A stretch of 64,000 bases of DNA from Gordonia sihwensis NBRC 108236 (GCF_000333035.1 NZ_BANU01000027.1:25073-89072), one strand, 5' to 3'. Positions 45,285-55,091 are shown, counted from the stretch's first letter. Notes: generated by a model not told the origin, from the letters alone. Numbers and translations are program-made.

Positions 45285-48200
45285 ATGACCTCCGTCGCCG
45301 AACCGCAGGCACCGACGTTCGATCTGGCAGACAAGTACCGCCCCAATTCGGGACCGGTCCTGCTGACGGGCGTCCAGGCCGTGGCACGCATGCTGATCGA
45401 GAACCACGAACGCGAGCGCCGCGCCGGCCGCGACGTCGCCGCCTTCGTCTCCGGCTATCAGGGCAGCCCGCTGGCCGCGGTCGACAAGGTCTTCGGCGAG
45501 GTACCCGATCTCGCCGGGCACGGAATCCGGTTCGTCCCCGGCCTGAACGAAGAACTCGGCGCGACCGCCGTCTGGGGCAGCCAGCAGGAGCTGCCGAAGG
45601 GCAAGCGGACCCACGACGGCGTGGTCGGCGTGTGGTTCGGCAAGGGCCCCGGTCTCGACCGCGCGAGTGACGCCTTCCGCCACGCCGCGATGTACGGCGC
45701 GCACCCGAAGGGCGGCGCCCTGGCGATGGTCGGCGACGACCCGGCCGCCAAATCGTCCACCGTGCCGGCCGCCAGTGAACGTTCCCTGGCCGCGCTCTCG
45801 ATGCCGGTCCTGTTCCCGCGCAACGCCGAGGAGATCATCTCGTTCGGCATGTTCGGCATCGAACTCTCGCGCGCCTCCGGCTGCTGGCCTGCGATGAAGC
45901 TCGTCGCCGATGTGTGCGACGGCCTGTGGACCCTGAACCGCGACTTCGCGGACCTGCACATCGAGGTTCCCGACCTGGAGTGGGAGGGCCGCCCCTGGAC
46001 GTACCGCCAGCGCGTCATGGCGGCGCCGCCCGACAGCGTCCTGGCCGAGGCCGACCTGTACGGCCCGCGCTGGGCGATGGTCGAGAAGATGACCACCGCG
46101 AACGACATCGACCGCATCGAGGTCGATCCGGCGCACGCCTGGCTCGGCATCGTCGCCGTCGGCACCGCGTACGACTCCGTCCGCGAGGCACTCGGCGAAC
46201 TCGGACTCACCGAGGACGACCTCCTCCACGCCGGCATCCGCATCCTGCGCGTGGGCATGCCCTACCCGCTCGGCTCGGAGAAGGTGCGTCGTCTGGCCGA
46301 CGGCGTCGAGAGCGTTCTCGTGATCGAGGACAAGACCTCGTTCGTCGAGTCCCAGGTGATCGACATCCTCTACGGCCGAGCCGACGCGCCCCGGATCCTC
46401 GGCAAGCGCGACGCCGACCGCCGGCCGCTGGTGCCCGCCGACGGCGAGCTCACCGCCGCCCGTCTGCTCGCGCCGCTGCGCCGGGTGCTCGACGGGCGCG
46501 TCACGATCACCGTGCCGAAGCCGGCACCGCCGAAGCTGACTCTCCTCGACACCAAGCGCACGGCCTACTTCTGCTCGGGCTGCCCGCACAACCGCTCCAC
46601 CGCGGTGCCCGACGGCTCCCTCGCGGGTGGCGGCATCGGCTGCCACACCCTCGTCACCATGAGTTCGCGTACCGACTCCCAGGTCACCGGCCTCACGCAG
46701 ATGGGCGGCGAAGGCGCACAGTGGATCGGCCAAGCGCCGTACACCGACGTCGAGCACATCTTCCAGAACGTCGGCGACGGCACGTACTTCCACTCCGGCC
46801 AGCTCGCGGTCCAGGCGTGTGTGGCCGCCGGGGTCAACATCACGTACAAGATCCTGTTCAACGCGGCCGTCGCGATGACCGGCGCGCAGGACGCCGAGGG
46901 CGGTCTCACCGTCGGACAGCTGACGCACAAGCTGCGTGCCGAGGGCGTCGCCAAGATCATCGTGTGCGCGGAGGATCCGTCTCGCCACCCGAAGGGCTCG
47001 CTCGCCGCGGGCACGCTCCTGTGGGACCGCGACCGGCTCGACGAGGCCCAGCGACTGCTGCGCGAGGTCAAGGGCGTCACCGTCCTGATCTACGACCAGC
47101 AGTGCGCGGCCGAGGCGCGCCGCAAGCGCAAGCGCGGGACCCTGCCGACGCGTCGCACCCGCGTCATCATCAACGAGGCGGTCTGCGAGGGCTGCGGCGA
47201 CTGCGGCGTGAAGTCGAACTGCCTGTCGGTGCAGCCGGTGGACACCGAGTTCGGCCGCAAGACCCGGATCGACCAGACCAGCTGCAACACCGACTACAGC
47301 TGCCTCGACGGCGACTGCCCGTCGTTCGTCACCGTCGAACTGCCCGAGGACGGCGCGGGGGCGAAGGCGCCGAGCAAGCCGGCGCCGGTGCCGCCGGCGG
47401 TCGCCGACCCCGAGGTCGACACCCTGCGCGGCACGCACAACATCTTCCTCGCGGGTATCGGCGGCACCGGCATCGTGACCGTCAACCAGGTGCTCGGCAC
47501 CGCCGCCCTGCGCGCCGGGCTCCACGTGGAGGGCCTGGACCAGACCGGCCTGAGTCAGAAGGCCGGTCCGGTCACCTCGCACCTGCGGCTCAGTGACGAC
47601 ACCGCGTCCAACGGAACGGCCCGGACGACTGCCGGCGCGGGATCGAACCGGATCAGCCCGGCCTCGGCCGACTGCGTCCTGGCGTTCGATCTGCTCACCG
47701 CCGCCGACGCGAAGCACGTGGGCGTCGGCGACGCCGAGCGCACCCTGACGGTGGCCTCCACCAGCGCGGTCGCGACCGGTGAGATGGTCTACGACCGCAA
47801 CGTCGCCTACCCCGAGGACGACACGCTGCTGCGCCGCGTCTCCGACCACGCGCGACGAGTGGTCTCGTTCGACGCGCTGAGCGCGGCCGAGGCGATCTTC
47901 GGCCACACCGCGGCGGCGAACTTCCTGCTGGTGGGCGCCGCCTACCAGGCGGGTGCCCTGCCGATCCCGGCCGCCTCGATCGAAGAGGCGATCGCGGTCA
48001 ACGGCGTCGCGGTGAAGGCCAATCAGACGGCCTTCCGCTGGGGCCGGGTGGCCGTCGCCGATCCGGAGGCGTTCGCCGCGGCCACCGCGGCCGCCGAGGT
48101 GGTCTCGCGCAGCGACACCGTGGTGCCCACGCATCTGTTCACCCGCACCACGCTCACCGGGACCGTCCTCGAACTGGTTCAGCGGCGCGCGGCGCAGCTG

Positions 48201-48800
48201 ATGGCGCACTCCGGAGAGCGGGCCGCCGCTCGGTACGTCCGGGATGTGGAGCTGGTGTGGCAGCGTGAGCGGGCGGTCACCGACAGCACCGAGCTGTCGG
48301 CCGCCGTCGCCGAGAACCTGCATCGCCTGACCGCCTACAAGGACGAGTACGAGGTGGCGCGCATGCTCACCGACCAGGCGTTCATCGACTCGGTCGCCGC
48401 CGAGATCCCCGGTGCCACCGGCCTCACCTACAAGCTGCATCCGCCGGTGCTGCGCGCCATGGGCCGCGAGAAGAAGATCGGTCTCGGTCCGCGCTCGCAC
48501 GTCGCGCTCCGCGTGCTCGCCAAGGGCAAGTTCCTGCGCGGCACCAAGCTCGACCCGTTCGGCTACGCCGAGGTGCGCAAGATCGAGCGCCGCCTGCTCG
48601 CGCACTACCGCGATCTGGTGACCGACCTGGTCGCCGGCCTCACCGCCGCTCAGTTCGACGAGCAGCGGTACGCGGCCGCCGTCGACGTGGCCCGCGCCCC
48701 CGAACTGGTGGTCGGCTACGAGGACGTCAAGCTCCGCAACATCGACCGCTATCGCGCCCGTCTCGCCGAGCTCGGCGTCGACACCACCCCCATCCGCTGA
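45285..48800 (+). CDS. Indolepyruvate ferredoxin oxidoreductase, fused alpha-beta type
   Basis: This 1171-residue enzyme oxidatively decarboxylates aryl or branched 2-oxo acids to acyl-CoA. An N-terminal TPP-enzyme domain (MLIENHERERRAGRDVAAFVSGYQGSP region; GLNEELGATAVWGSQQ) leads to a TPP-binding part (FCSGCPHNRST; GGGIGCHTLVTMSSRTDSQV). Next is a Cys-rich iron-sulfur segment near 633-675 with CEGCGDCGVKSNC and CNTDYSCLDGDC, then the gamma domain (IFLAGIGGTGIVTVNQVLG). The ATG at 45285 is preferred; an upstream in-frame start exists at 45258. With the dehydrogenase downstream it forms an amino-acid degradation route. Confidence 0.92.
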   Translation: MTSVAEPQAPTFDLADKYRPNSGPVLLTGVQAVARMLIENHERERRAGRDVAAFVSGYQGSPLAAVDKVFGEVPDLAGHGIRFVPGLNEELGATAVWGSQQELPKGKRTHDGVVGVWFGKGPGLDRASDAFRHAAMYGAHPKGGALAMVGDDPAAKSSTVPAASERSLAALSMPVLFPRNAEEIISFGMFGIELSRASGCWPAMKLVADVCDGLWTLNRDFADLHIEVPDLEWEGRPWTYRQRVMAAPPDSVLAEADLYGPRWAMVEKMTTANDIDRIEVDPAHAWLGIVAVGTAYDSVREALGELGLTEDDLLHAGIRILRVGMPYPLGSEKVRRLADGVESVLVIEDKTSFVESQVIDILYGRADAPRILGKRDADRRPLVPADGELTAARLLAPLRRVLDGRVTITVPKPAPPKLTLLDTKRTAYFCSGCPHNRSTAVPDGSLAGGGIGCHTLVTMSSRTDSQVTGLTQMGGEGAQWIGQAPYTDVEHIFQNVGDGTYFHSGQLAVQACVAAGVNITYKILFNAAVAMTGAQDAEGGLTVGQLTHKLRAEGVAKIIVCAEDPSRHPKGSLAAGTLLWDRDRLDEAQRLLREVKGVTVLIYDQQCAAEARRKRKRGTLPTRRTRVIINEAVCEGCGDCGVKSNCLSVQPVDTEFGRKTRIDQTSCNTDYSCLDGDCPSFVTVELPEDGAGAKAPSKPAPVPPAVADPEVDTLRGTHNIFLAGIGGTGIVTVNQVLGTAALRAGLHVEGLDQTGLSQKAGPVTSHLRLSDDTASNGTARTTAGAGSNRISPASADCVLAFDLLTAADAKHVGVGDAERTLTVASTSAVATGEMVYDRNVAYPEDDTLLRRVSDHARRVVSFDALSAAEAIFGHTAAANFLLVGAAYQAGALPIPAASIEEAIAVNGVAVKANQTAFRWGRVAVADPEAFAAATAAAEVVSRSDTVVPTHLFTRTTLTGTVLELVQRRAAQLMAHSGERAAARYVRDVELVWQRERAVTDSTELSAAVAENLHRLTAYKDEYEVARMLTDQAFIDSVAAEIPGATGLTYKLHPPVLRAMGREKKIGLGPRSHVALRVLAKGKFLRGTKLDPFGYAEVRKIERRLLAHYRDLVTDLVAGLTAAQFDEQRYAAAVDVARAPELVVGYEDVKLRNIDRYRARLAELGVDTTPIR

Positions 48801-48834
48801 AACCGACCGTCTCAACCGCCCCGGAGGAACCACC

Positions 48835-49932
48835 ATGACCACTGCGCACTCATCGTCGGAAGCCACTCGCGTCCTCGCCCAGACCAGCGTCTTCTCGCAC
48901 CCGGACATGTCGATCGATCCCCCGCACGAGCAAGTGGTGTTCTGCCGCGACGCCGAGACCGGACTGCGCGCGATCATCGCGGTGCACAACACCGCCCTCG
49001 GGCCGGCGCTCGGCGGAACGCGCATGTATCCCTACGCCGCGGAAGCCGATGCGGTCGGCGACGTGTTGCGGCTCTCGCGCGGAATGACCTTCAAATCGGC
49101 CGCGGCCGGACTCGACCTGGGTGGCGGGAAGGCGGTCATCATCGGCGACCCCGCGGTGCACAAGTCGCCGGATCTGCTCCGCGCCTACGGCCGGTTCGTC
49201 GACACCCTCGGCGGGCGCTACATCACCGCCGGGGATGTCGGCACCACCTCCGACGACATGGACCTGATCGGCGAGGGCACCTCGTATGTGGCGTCGAAGA
49301 CCGTCGCGGGCGGCGGTTGGGGCGACACCGCGCCGATGACGGCTCTCGGAGTCTTCTACTCACTGCTGGCGGCCGCCGAACGCGTGTGGGGTTCGGCTGA
49401 TCTCACCGGCCGAACGGTCGGCGTGGAGGGCGTCGGCAAGGTCGGCGTCCAGCTGGCCGACCTGCTGACAGGTGCCGGAGCGACCGTGTTGGCGGCCGAT
49501 CCGTACGCTCCCGCCCGCGAGGCCTTCGCCGCCCGCTTCCCGCAGGCGCGCATCGTCGACGACGTCCGTTCGGCGCAGCTCGACGTGTACGCGCCGTGCG
49601 CGATGGGCGGCACCGTCACCGAGACGCTCGCAGGCGAGACCGCCGCGGCGATCATCTGCGGCGCGGCGAACAACCAGCTGACCAGCCCGTCGGTTGAGCA
49701 GGTTCTCGGCGCACGCGGCGTCACCTGGGTTCCCGACTACATCGCCAACGCGGGCGGCGTGATCCAGGCCTTCGGCGAGCAGCAGAACTGGACCCGCGAC
49801 CGCGCCCAGGAGAAGGTGGAGGCGCTGCGCGACCGTGCGGGCCACGTCCTGGACACCGCGGCGTCGAAGAAGATCACCTGCGGCGACGCCGCCCGGCTGA
49901 TCGTCGCCGAACGGCTGTCGCAGGCACGGTAG
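48835..49932 (+). CDS. Leucine/valine/phenylalanine dehydrogenase (ELFV family)
   Basis: This is an NAD-dependent oxidative deaminase of 365 residues. Substrate and catalytic lysines are Lys87 and Lys99 in MTFKSAAAGLDLGGGKAVI, 12 residues apart as in bacterial LeuDH. The Rossmann domain has TVGVEGVGKVGVQLADLL. CGAANNQLTS and YIANAGGVIQAFGE are conserved family blocks. It lies 34 bases after the indolepyruvate oxidoreductase gene (GGAGG before the ATG). It would generate the 2-oxo acids that the oxidoreductase consumes. Which amino acid is preferred is not decided. Confidence 0.92.
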   Translation: MTTAHSSSEATRVLAQTSVFSHPDMSIDPPHEQVVFCRDAETGLRAIIAVHNTALGPALGGTRMYPYAAEADAVGDVLRLSRGMTFKSAAAGLDLGGGKAVIIGDPAVHKSPDLLRAYGRFVDTLGGRYITAGDVGTTSDDMDLIGEGTSYVASKTVAGGGWGDTAPMTALGVFYSLLAAAERVWGSADLTGRTVGVEGVGKVGVQLADLLTGAGATVLAADPYAPAREAFAARFPQARIVDDVRSAQLDVYAPCAMGGTVTETLAGETAAAIICGAANNQLTSPSVEQVLGARGVTWVPDYIANAGGVIQAFGEQQNWTRDRAQEKVEALRDRAGHVLDTAASKKITCGDAARLIVAERLSQAR

Positions 49933-49938
49933 TGCCGT

Positions 49939-49955
49939 GCTCCCGTAACGGGAGC
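49939..49955 (+). terminator. Short hairpin after the amino-acid dehydrogenase gene
   Basis: GCTCCCG-TAA-CGGGAGC is a perfect 7-bp stem with a 3-base loop, 6 bases past the stop. No T tract follows. Confidence 0.45.
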
Positions 49956-49975
49956 CGGGAGGAGACGCCGGGCGA

Positions 49976-49981
49976 TACACT
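49976..49981 (+). promoter_or_regulatory. Probable -10 element of the phospholipase C gene
   Basis: TACACT lies 9 bases before the ATG at 49991, with no Shine-Dalgarno between, so the transcript is probably leaderless or nearly so. Confidence 0.45.
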
Positions 49982-49990
49982 TGCGCACTC

Positions 49991-51961
49991 ATGGCGACTC
50001 CTCCCGAACGGATCTCCGAGTACTCCCGCAGGCACTTCCTGGGCCTGACCGCGAGCGCGGCCGGAATCGCAAGCGCCGCAACGCTTCTTCCTCCTTCGTT
50101 GGTGTCGGCAGCGGCACAGGACCGGCCTGCGGGATCGCTCGAGGATGTCGAGCACATCGTCGTCCTGATGCAGGAGAACCGTTCCTTCGACCACTATTTC
50201 GGGACGATGCGCGGGGTCCGCGGCTTCGCCGACAATTCGGCGAAGCCGGGGGTCTTCCTGCAGAGCGGCGTCCACCCGTTCCTCGCCCGCGAGGCCGCCA
50301 ATCGCGGCTCCCTGTCGGTGGAGTACCTCGCATCTCTGCCTCACGAGTGGGCCGACGGACAGCAGGCCCTGGCCGGCGGGCGGTGCGACGGCTGGGTCGC
50401 GGCGAAGGGCAAGGCCACGATGGCCTGCTACGACCGCCGCGACATCCCGTTCCACCACGCGCTGGCCGAGACGTTCACCGTGTGCGACGGCTACTTCGCA
50501 TCGTCGCCGACCGGGACCGGCACCAACCGCAACTACCTGTTCTCCGGCACCAGCGGATTCGAACCGTGGGGCGCGAGGTCGGTGGGCAACGAGATGTACG
50601 CACCCGTCCATCCCGGTCTCACCTGGGAGACGTACGCCGAGTCGCTGCACCGCGAGGGCGTCGACTGGCGCGTGTACCAGGAATGGGACAACTTCACCGA
50701 CAACAACCTCGACTTCTTCGCGCACTTCCGAGGCATAGGACGCGACGCCGTGGCGCGCGCCGGACAACCCGGAGTGGATCTCACCGGCTTCTACACTCTG
50801 CTGATCGAGACCGGGACCAAGGGCGCGCACGGCAACGTGGTCCCGTCGGCGGATCAACGCTCCCGGGCGCGGGCGGTGCATCGGGCCGCCCGCGGCCTCG
50901 GCGAACAGGCCGCAGAGCTCTACGATCGCGCGCTGTATCGCAGCGAACCGGGCACTCTGGTCCCGCGCTTCCGCCGGGACGTCGAGAGCGGGCGACTCCC
51001 GGCGGTGTCGTGGATCGTCACCTCCGAGGCCGACTCCGAACACCCCCGCAGTTCATCGCCGGTCCAGTCGGCGGGCATCACCTACCGACTGCTCGACGCG
51101 CTGGCGTCGAACCCGGAGGTGTGGCGCAAGACGGTGGTGCTGCTCAACTACGACGAGTTCGACGGCTACTTCGATCACGTGGTTCCGCCGCTGCCGCCGG
51201 TCGGGGAGGCCGACGAGTGGTGGGAGGGAAAGCCGATGGGGCTCGGATTCCGGGTGCCGATGACCATCGTGTCCCCGTGGACCGTGGGCGGCCGGGTCTG
51301 CTCCGAGGTCTTCGACCACACGTCGGTGATCCGGCTGATGGAGGCGGTCACCGGCGTGCGCTGCCCCAACATCTCCGCCTGGCGCCGCGCGGTGTGCGGA
51401 GATCTGGTGTCGACCTTCGATTTCGGCCGCACCGACGGACTGCGGGTTCCGGCACAGCCCGCACCGCCGCCACCTTTCCGTCGCCGCTGGACGGCTCGGC
51501 CGGGCGGCGCCGCTCCGACGCAGGAGACCGGAACCGCCACGGCGCTGCCCACGCCGTACCGGCTGTCTGCGAACGTGGTCGACGGTGTCCTGGAACTGGT
51601 GAACACGGGCCGTCGCGCCGCCGTCTTCGGCGTCTTCGCAGACGGCGACGCCGCTCATCACACGGTGCTCGGACGCCGCCGGGTCCCTCTTCCTCAGCGC
51701 GCGCGACGGGTCGTCGTCACCGGTCCCGACCGCTTCCTGCGCGATCTGTCCCTCCGCCCGGGAGGATCGTCGGCGCAGGTGATGCCCGACCACGACCGCG
51801 GGCGCCTGTCGGTCGACGGGCGTGACGTCACCGCAACGCGCGTGCACGGCAGCTGGTACGAGGTGACCGTGGTCGGCCCCGAGGGGAGGCAGTACTTCAC
51901 CGGCCGCCTCGAGAGCAGAGCCGTCACCCGTACGAGTCCCCTGCGCCGCCCACCCGGCTAG
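49991..51961 (+). CDS. Tat-exported phospholipase C, phosphocholine-specific type
   Basis: The 656 residues begin with a Tat signal (SRRHFLGLTASAAGIASA, twin Arg13-Arg14). The phosphoesterase domain (PF04185) has VEHIVVLMQENRSFDHYFGT with the metal-binding Glu-Asn, RNYLFSGTSGFEPWG, WIVTSEADSEHP and VLLNYDEFDGYFDHVVPPLP. Two C-terminal domains (PF05506-like, about 515-650) complete the Pseudomonas PlcN/PlcH architecture. Mycobacterial PlcA-D are shorter at the C-terminus. It acts outside the membrane on phosphatidylcholine or sphingomyelin. No choline-uptake genes are adjacent. Confidence 0.92.
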   Translation: MATPPERISEYSRRHFLGLTASAAGIASAATLLPPSLVSAAAQDRPAGSLEDVEHIVVLMQENRSFDHYFGTMRGVRGFADNSAKPGVFLQSGVHPFLAREAANRGSLSVEYLASLPHEWADGQQALAGGRCDGWVAAKGKATMACYDRRDIPFHHALAETFTVCDGYFASSPTGTGTNRNYLFSGTSGFEPWGARSVGNEMYAPVHPGLTWETYAESLHREGVDWRVYQEWDNFTDNNLDFFAHFRGIGRDAVARAGQPGVDLTGFYTLLIETGTKGAHGNVVPSADQRSRARAVHRAARGLGEQAAELYDRALYRSEPGTLVPRFRRDVESGRLPAVSWIVTSEADSEHPRSSSPVQSAGITYRLLDALASNPEVWRKTVVLLNYDEFDGYFDHVVPPLPPVGEADEWWEGKPMGLGFRVPMTIVSPWTVGGRVCSEVFDHTSVIRLMEAVTGVRCPNISAWRRAVCGDLVSTFDFGRTDGLRVPAQPAPPPPFRRRWTARPGGAAPTQETGTATALPTPYRLSANVVDGVLELVNTGRRAAVFGVFADGDAAHHTVLGRRRVPLPQRARRVVVTGPDRFLRDLSLRPGGSSAQVMPDHDRGRLSVDGRDVTATRVHGSWYEVTVVGPEGRQYFTGRLESRAVTRTSPLRRPPG

Positions 51962-52026
51962 TCGAACCGTCGAGACAGCCTCCACCGCCCACACCATCCG
52001 ATTGACCGAGACCACCCAGCGTCATA

Positions 52027-52042
52027 TAGTCCACATGGACTA
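52027..52042. promoter_or_regulatory. Palindromic PadR operator
   Basis: TAGTCCA-CA-TGGACTA is a perfect 7-bp inverted repeat with a 2-base spacer, 18 bases before the PadR start and over the expected promoter. Autorepression is the simplest reading. Confidence 0.6.
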
Positions 52043-52060
52043 ATTGATCTGGAGCATTCG

Positions 52061-52684
52061 ATGTCGGCTGAACAACCGCGGCTCACGCCGCTCGGTGTGA
52101 TGGTCCTCGCGCTGCTGCGCGAGGGCGCCATGCACCCGTACGAGATGGTCCGCCTGCTCAGGCAACGGCGCGACGACCGCATGGTGTCGATCACGAACGG
52201 CACGCTGTACCACACCGTGGACCGGCTGAATCAGCAAGAACTCCTGGTCGAAGTCGGAGTGGACCGCGAGGGCAACCGCCCCGAGCGGACCACGTACCGA
52301 CTCACCGACGCCGGGCGCGACGCCGTCACCGAGTGGGTTCGCCGAGAGCTGCCCCGGAACGACCGCACGGCGCAATTCCGGGTCGCCCTCGCCGAGGCCC
52401 ACAACCTCGACCGCGACGAGGTGATCGCTCTCCTGACGCTGCGGCGCGAGGGGCTCGCCGCCGATCTCGAGGTCCACCGCCGAGGCCTGAGCGATGCCAC
52501 CGGCCGCGGTGTGCAACCGCAGTTCCTCATCGAAGTGGATCGTCAGGCCGATCTGATCGAGACCGATCTCCGCTGGACCGACCGCCTGCTCCAACGCCTC
52601 GCCGATCCCGACTACGCGTGGGGCGTCGACTCCGCGACATCACCGACACCCGTGCTCCGCACCGACTCGAAGGACTCGAAATGA
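52061..52684 (+). CDS. PadR-family transcriptional regulator
   Basis: The 207 residues start with the PadR winged helix: LGVMVLALLREGAMHPYEMV, VSITNGTLYHTVDRLNQQEL and the wing NRPERTTYRLTDAG. A C-terminal dimerisation helix bundle follows (about 100-185). GGAG lies six bases before the ATG. The stop overlaps the start of an MFS exporter (ATGA), the standard PadR-exporter arrangement in which drug binding lifts repression. Confidence 0.93.
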   Translation: MSAEQPRLTPLGVMVLALLREGAMHPYEMVRLLRQRRDDRMVSITNGTLYHTVDRLNQQELLVEVGVDREGNRPERTTYRLTDAGRDAVTEWVRRELPRNDRTAQFRVALAEAHNLDRDEVIALLTLRREGLAADLEVHRRGLSDATGRGVQPQFLIEVDRQADLIETDLRWTDRLLQRLADPDYAWGVDSATSPTPVLRTDSKDSK

Positions 52685-54183
52685 CAGTCTCGTCCGGCAC
52701 CGCCGACTCGCAGCGGAGCCCGTGGCCCGCACTGTGGGCACTGGTGATCGGCTTCTTCATGGTCCTCGTCGACACGACCATCGTGTCGGTCGCGAATCCG
52801 GCCATCAAAGAGGCGCTCGACCCCGACACCGACAATCTCGACAACGTCGTCTGGGTCACCAGCGCCTACCTGCTCGCCTACGCCGTGCCGCTGCTGATCA
52901 CCGGGCGGATGGGCGACCGCTTCGGTCCCCGCAATCTCTACCTCATCGGCATCACCGTCTTCACCCTGTCGTCACTGGGCTGCGGTCTGTCGAACTCCCT
53001 GGCCATGCTCGTCGCGTTCCGCGCCGTCCAGGGTCTCGGCGCCGCGATGATCACCCCGCAGACCATGGCCGTGATCACCAGGACGTTCCCGGCGCATCAG
53101 CGCGGCGCGGCGATGGGTCTGTGGGGTTCGGTGGCGGGTGTGGCGATGCTCGTCGGCCCGCTGGCCGGCGGTCTGCTGGTCGATCACGCCGGTTGGGAGT
53201 GGATCTTCATCATCAACGTCCCGGTGGGCGTCATCGGCTTCGCCGCGGCGTGGCGCTTGGTTCCCCGACTCGAGACCCACCAGCACCGGTTCGACGTCGT
53301 CGGCGTGACGATCAGCACGATCGGCCTCTTCCTCATCGTCTTCGGTCTCCAGGAGGGCGAGAAGTACGACTGGGCCGCCTGGGTGTGGACGATGGTGATC
53401 GGCGGTGTGGCGATCATGGCGCTGTTCCTCTGGCAGCAATCCCGCACCGCGAGCGAACCGCTGGTTCCGCTGGCACTGTTCCGCGACCGGAACTTCTCCA
53501 TCTCCAACCTCGGCATCGCCGTCGTCGGCTTCGCGGTCACGAGTATGACGCTCCCGATGATGTTCTACGTCCAGGTGGCACGCGGACTGAGCCCCACGAA
53601 GTCGGCGCTGCTGCTGATTCCGATGGCCGTCCTCGCCGGGGTGCTCGCCCCGCTCGCCGGCAAGCTCCTCGACCGGACCGATCCCCGATTCCTGCTGGTA
53701 CCCGGCCTCGGCCTCTACAGCGTCTCGCTGTTCTGGTATGCGTCGATGATGAACGCGGACACCGCCATTCCGATGTTCCTGCTGCCCGCCGCGCTGATGG
53801 GCATCGCCAACGCCGGCATGTGGGGACCGCTGGCGACCACCGCCACCCGCAATCTCCCGCCGCGGCAGGCCGGCGCCGGAGCCGGCATCTACAACACCAC
53901 CCGACAGATCGGGTCGGTGATCGGGTCGGCCGCCATCGCCGCCGGCATGCAGTCCCGGCTGGAGGCCAACGTGCCCGGCGCGGGCGACACCGGCTCGGTG
54001 GGCGTCGGGCAACTGCCGGACTTCCTGGTGGCGCCGTTCTCCACCGCCATGGCGCAGTCGATGCTGCTGCCCGCATCGATCCTGATAGTCGGTGTGGTCG
54101 CGGCGCTCTTCCTGGTCCGGCCGGAGAGCACGAGGCCGGGGTACCGGGCGGAGACGACGGCGGCGGTCGACACTACCGTGTAG
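52681..54183 (+). CDS. MFS multidrug exporter, DHA2 family, in the PadR operon
   Basis: The 500 residues show 14 helices and canonical motifs: MVLVDTTIVSVANPAIKEAL (D1), TGRMGDRFGPRNLYL (A), RAVQGLGAAMITPQTMAVIT (B) and SVAGVAMLVGPLAGGLLVDH (C). It resembles EmrB/LfrA-type exporters. Translation is coupled to padR by a four-base overlap. The gluQRS gene starts only two bases after its stop. Confidence 0.92.
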   Translation: MTVSSGTADSQRSPWPALWALVIGFFMVLVDTTIVSVANPAIKEALDPDTDNLDNVVWVTSAYLLAYAVPLLITGRMGDRFGPRNLYLIGITVFTLSSLGCGLSNSLAMLVAFRAVQGLGAAMITPQTMAVITRTFPAHQRGAAMGLWGSVAGVAMLVGPLAGGLLVDHAGWEWIFIINVPVGVIGFAAAWRLVPRLETHQHRFDVVGVTISTIGLFLIVFGLQEGEKYDWAAWVWTMVIGGVAIMALFLWQQSRTASEPLVPLALFRDRNFSISNLGIAVVGFAVTSMTLPMMFYVQVARGLSPTKSALLLIPMAVLAGVLAPLAGKLLDRTDPRFLLVPGLGLYSVSLFWYASMMNADTAIPMFLLPAALMGIANAGMWGPLATTATRNLPPRQAGAGAGIYNTTRQIGSVIGSAAIAAGMQSRLEANVPGAGDTGSVGVGQLPDFLVAPFSTAMAQSMLLPASILIVGVVAALFLVRPESTRPGYRAETTAAVDTTV

Positions 54184-54185
54184 AC

Positions 54186-55091
54186 ATGCTGCCGCCGAGC
54201 CCCGCGGGCCGCTTCGCACCGTCGCCGTCGGGCGATCTGCACATCGGAAACCTGCGCACCGCGGTCCTGGCATGGTTGTTCGCCCATGCCACGGGCCGCG
54301 GTTTCGCGATCCGGATGGAAGACCTCGACCGCGTCCGGCCGGGATCGGACGTCCGGCAGCTGCGGGATCTCGCGGCGCTCGGCCTCAGCTGGGACGAGCC
54401 TGTCGTCTACCAGTCACAGCGGCTCGAGGAGTACCGCGCCGTGGTCGACGAATTGGTGGCCGCCGGACGCACGTTCGAGTGCTACTGCACTCGCCGGGAG
54501 ATCCTCGAAGCGCCGAGCGCACCGCACGCGCCGCAGGGCGCTTACCCCGGAACGTGCCGCGACCTCAGCGAGGCGCAGCGCGCGCAACGACGGTCGGAGC
54601 GGCCCGCCGCGATCCGCCTGCGCGCCGAGGTCTCGTCGTTCACCGTCCACGACCTGCTGTACGGCGAGTTCACCGGCGACGTCGACGACTTCGTCCTGGT
54701 CCGGAACGACGGAACCCCGGCGTACAACCTGGCGGTGGTGGTCGACGACGCGGCCACGGGTGTCGACCAGGTGGTCCGCGGCGACGATCTGCTCAGCTCC
54801 GCACCCCGGCAGGCCTTCCTCGCGACTCTGCTCGGTCACCGCCCGCCCGAATACGCCCACGTGCCGATGGTCCTCAACCGCTCCGGGGCCCGCCTCGCGA
54901 AGCGCGACGGCGCCGTCACCCTGACCGATCTCGCCGGCCACGGGGTGGACGCGGCATCGGCGCTGTCGATGATGGCGGAGTCGCTGGGACTGGCCGCCGC
55001 CGGTGAACCGGTCACGTTGAGCGTTCTGGCGGAGCGATTCGACCCGTCCACGCTGGTTCGCACACCCTGGGTGTTCGTCCCGCCGGAGTGA
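54186..55091 (+). CDS. gluQ: Glutamyl-Q tRNA(Asp) synthetase
   Basis: This truncated glutamyl-tRNA synthetase paralogue (301 residues) glutamylates the queuosine base of tRNA-Asp. The class-I signature HIGN is in FAPSPSGDLHIGNLRTAV and the KMSKS-like loop is RSGARLAKRDGA. Zinc-binding cysteines are in CYCTRREI and YPGTC. The anticodon-binding domain of GltX is absent, as expected for the family. It starts two bases after the exporter stop, although the function is unrelated. A perfect terminator follows. Confidence 0.92.
   Translation: MLPPSPAGRFAPSPSGDLHIGNLRTAVLAWLFAHATGRGFAIRMEDLDRVRPGSDVRQLRDLAALGLSWDEPVVYQSQRLEEYRAVVDELVAAGRTFECYCTRREILEAPSAPHAPQGAYPGTCRDLSEAQRAQRRSERPAAIRLRAEVSSFTVHDLLYGEFTGDVDDFVLVRNDGTPAYNLAVVVDDAATGVDQVVRGDDLLSSAPRQAFLATLLGHRPPEYAHVPMVLNRSGARLAKRDGAVTLTDLAGHGVDAASALSMMAESLGLAAAGEPVTLSVLAERFDPSTLVRTPWVFVPPE

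Noticed and set aside
45252..49025. A 1257-codon open frame antisense to the indolepyruvate oxidoreductase gene
   Set aside because: It mirrors the third-position GC bias of the sense gene. The composition is Arg/Gly/Val/His-rich, and no motif or start signal is present. The sense frame has clear TPP and cysteine motifs.
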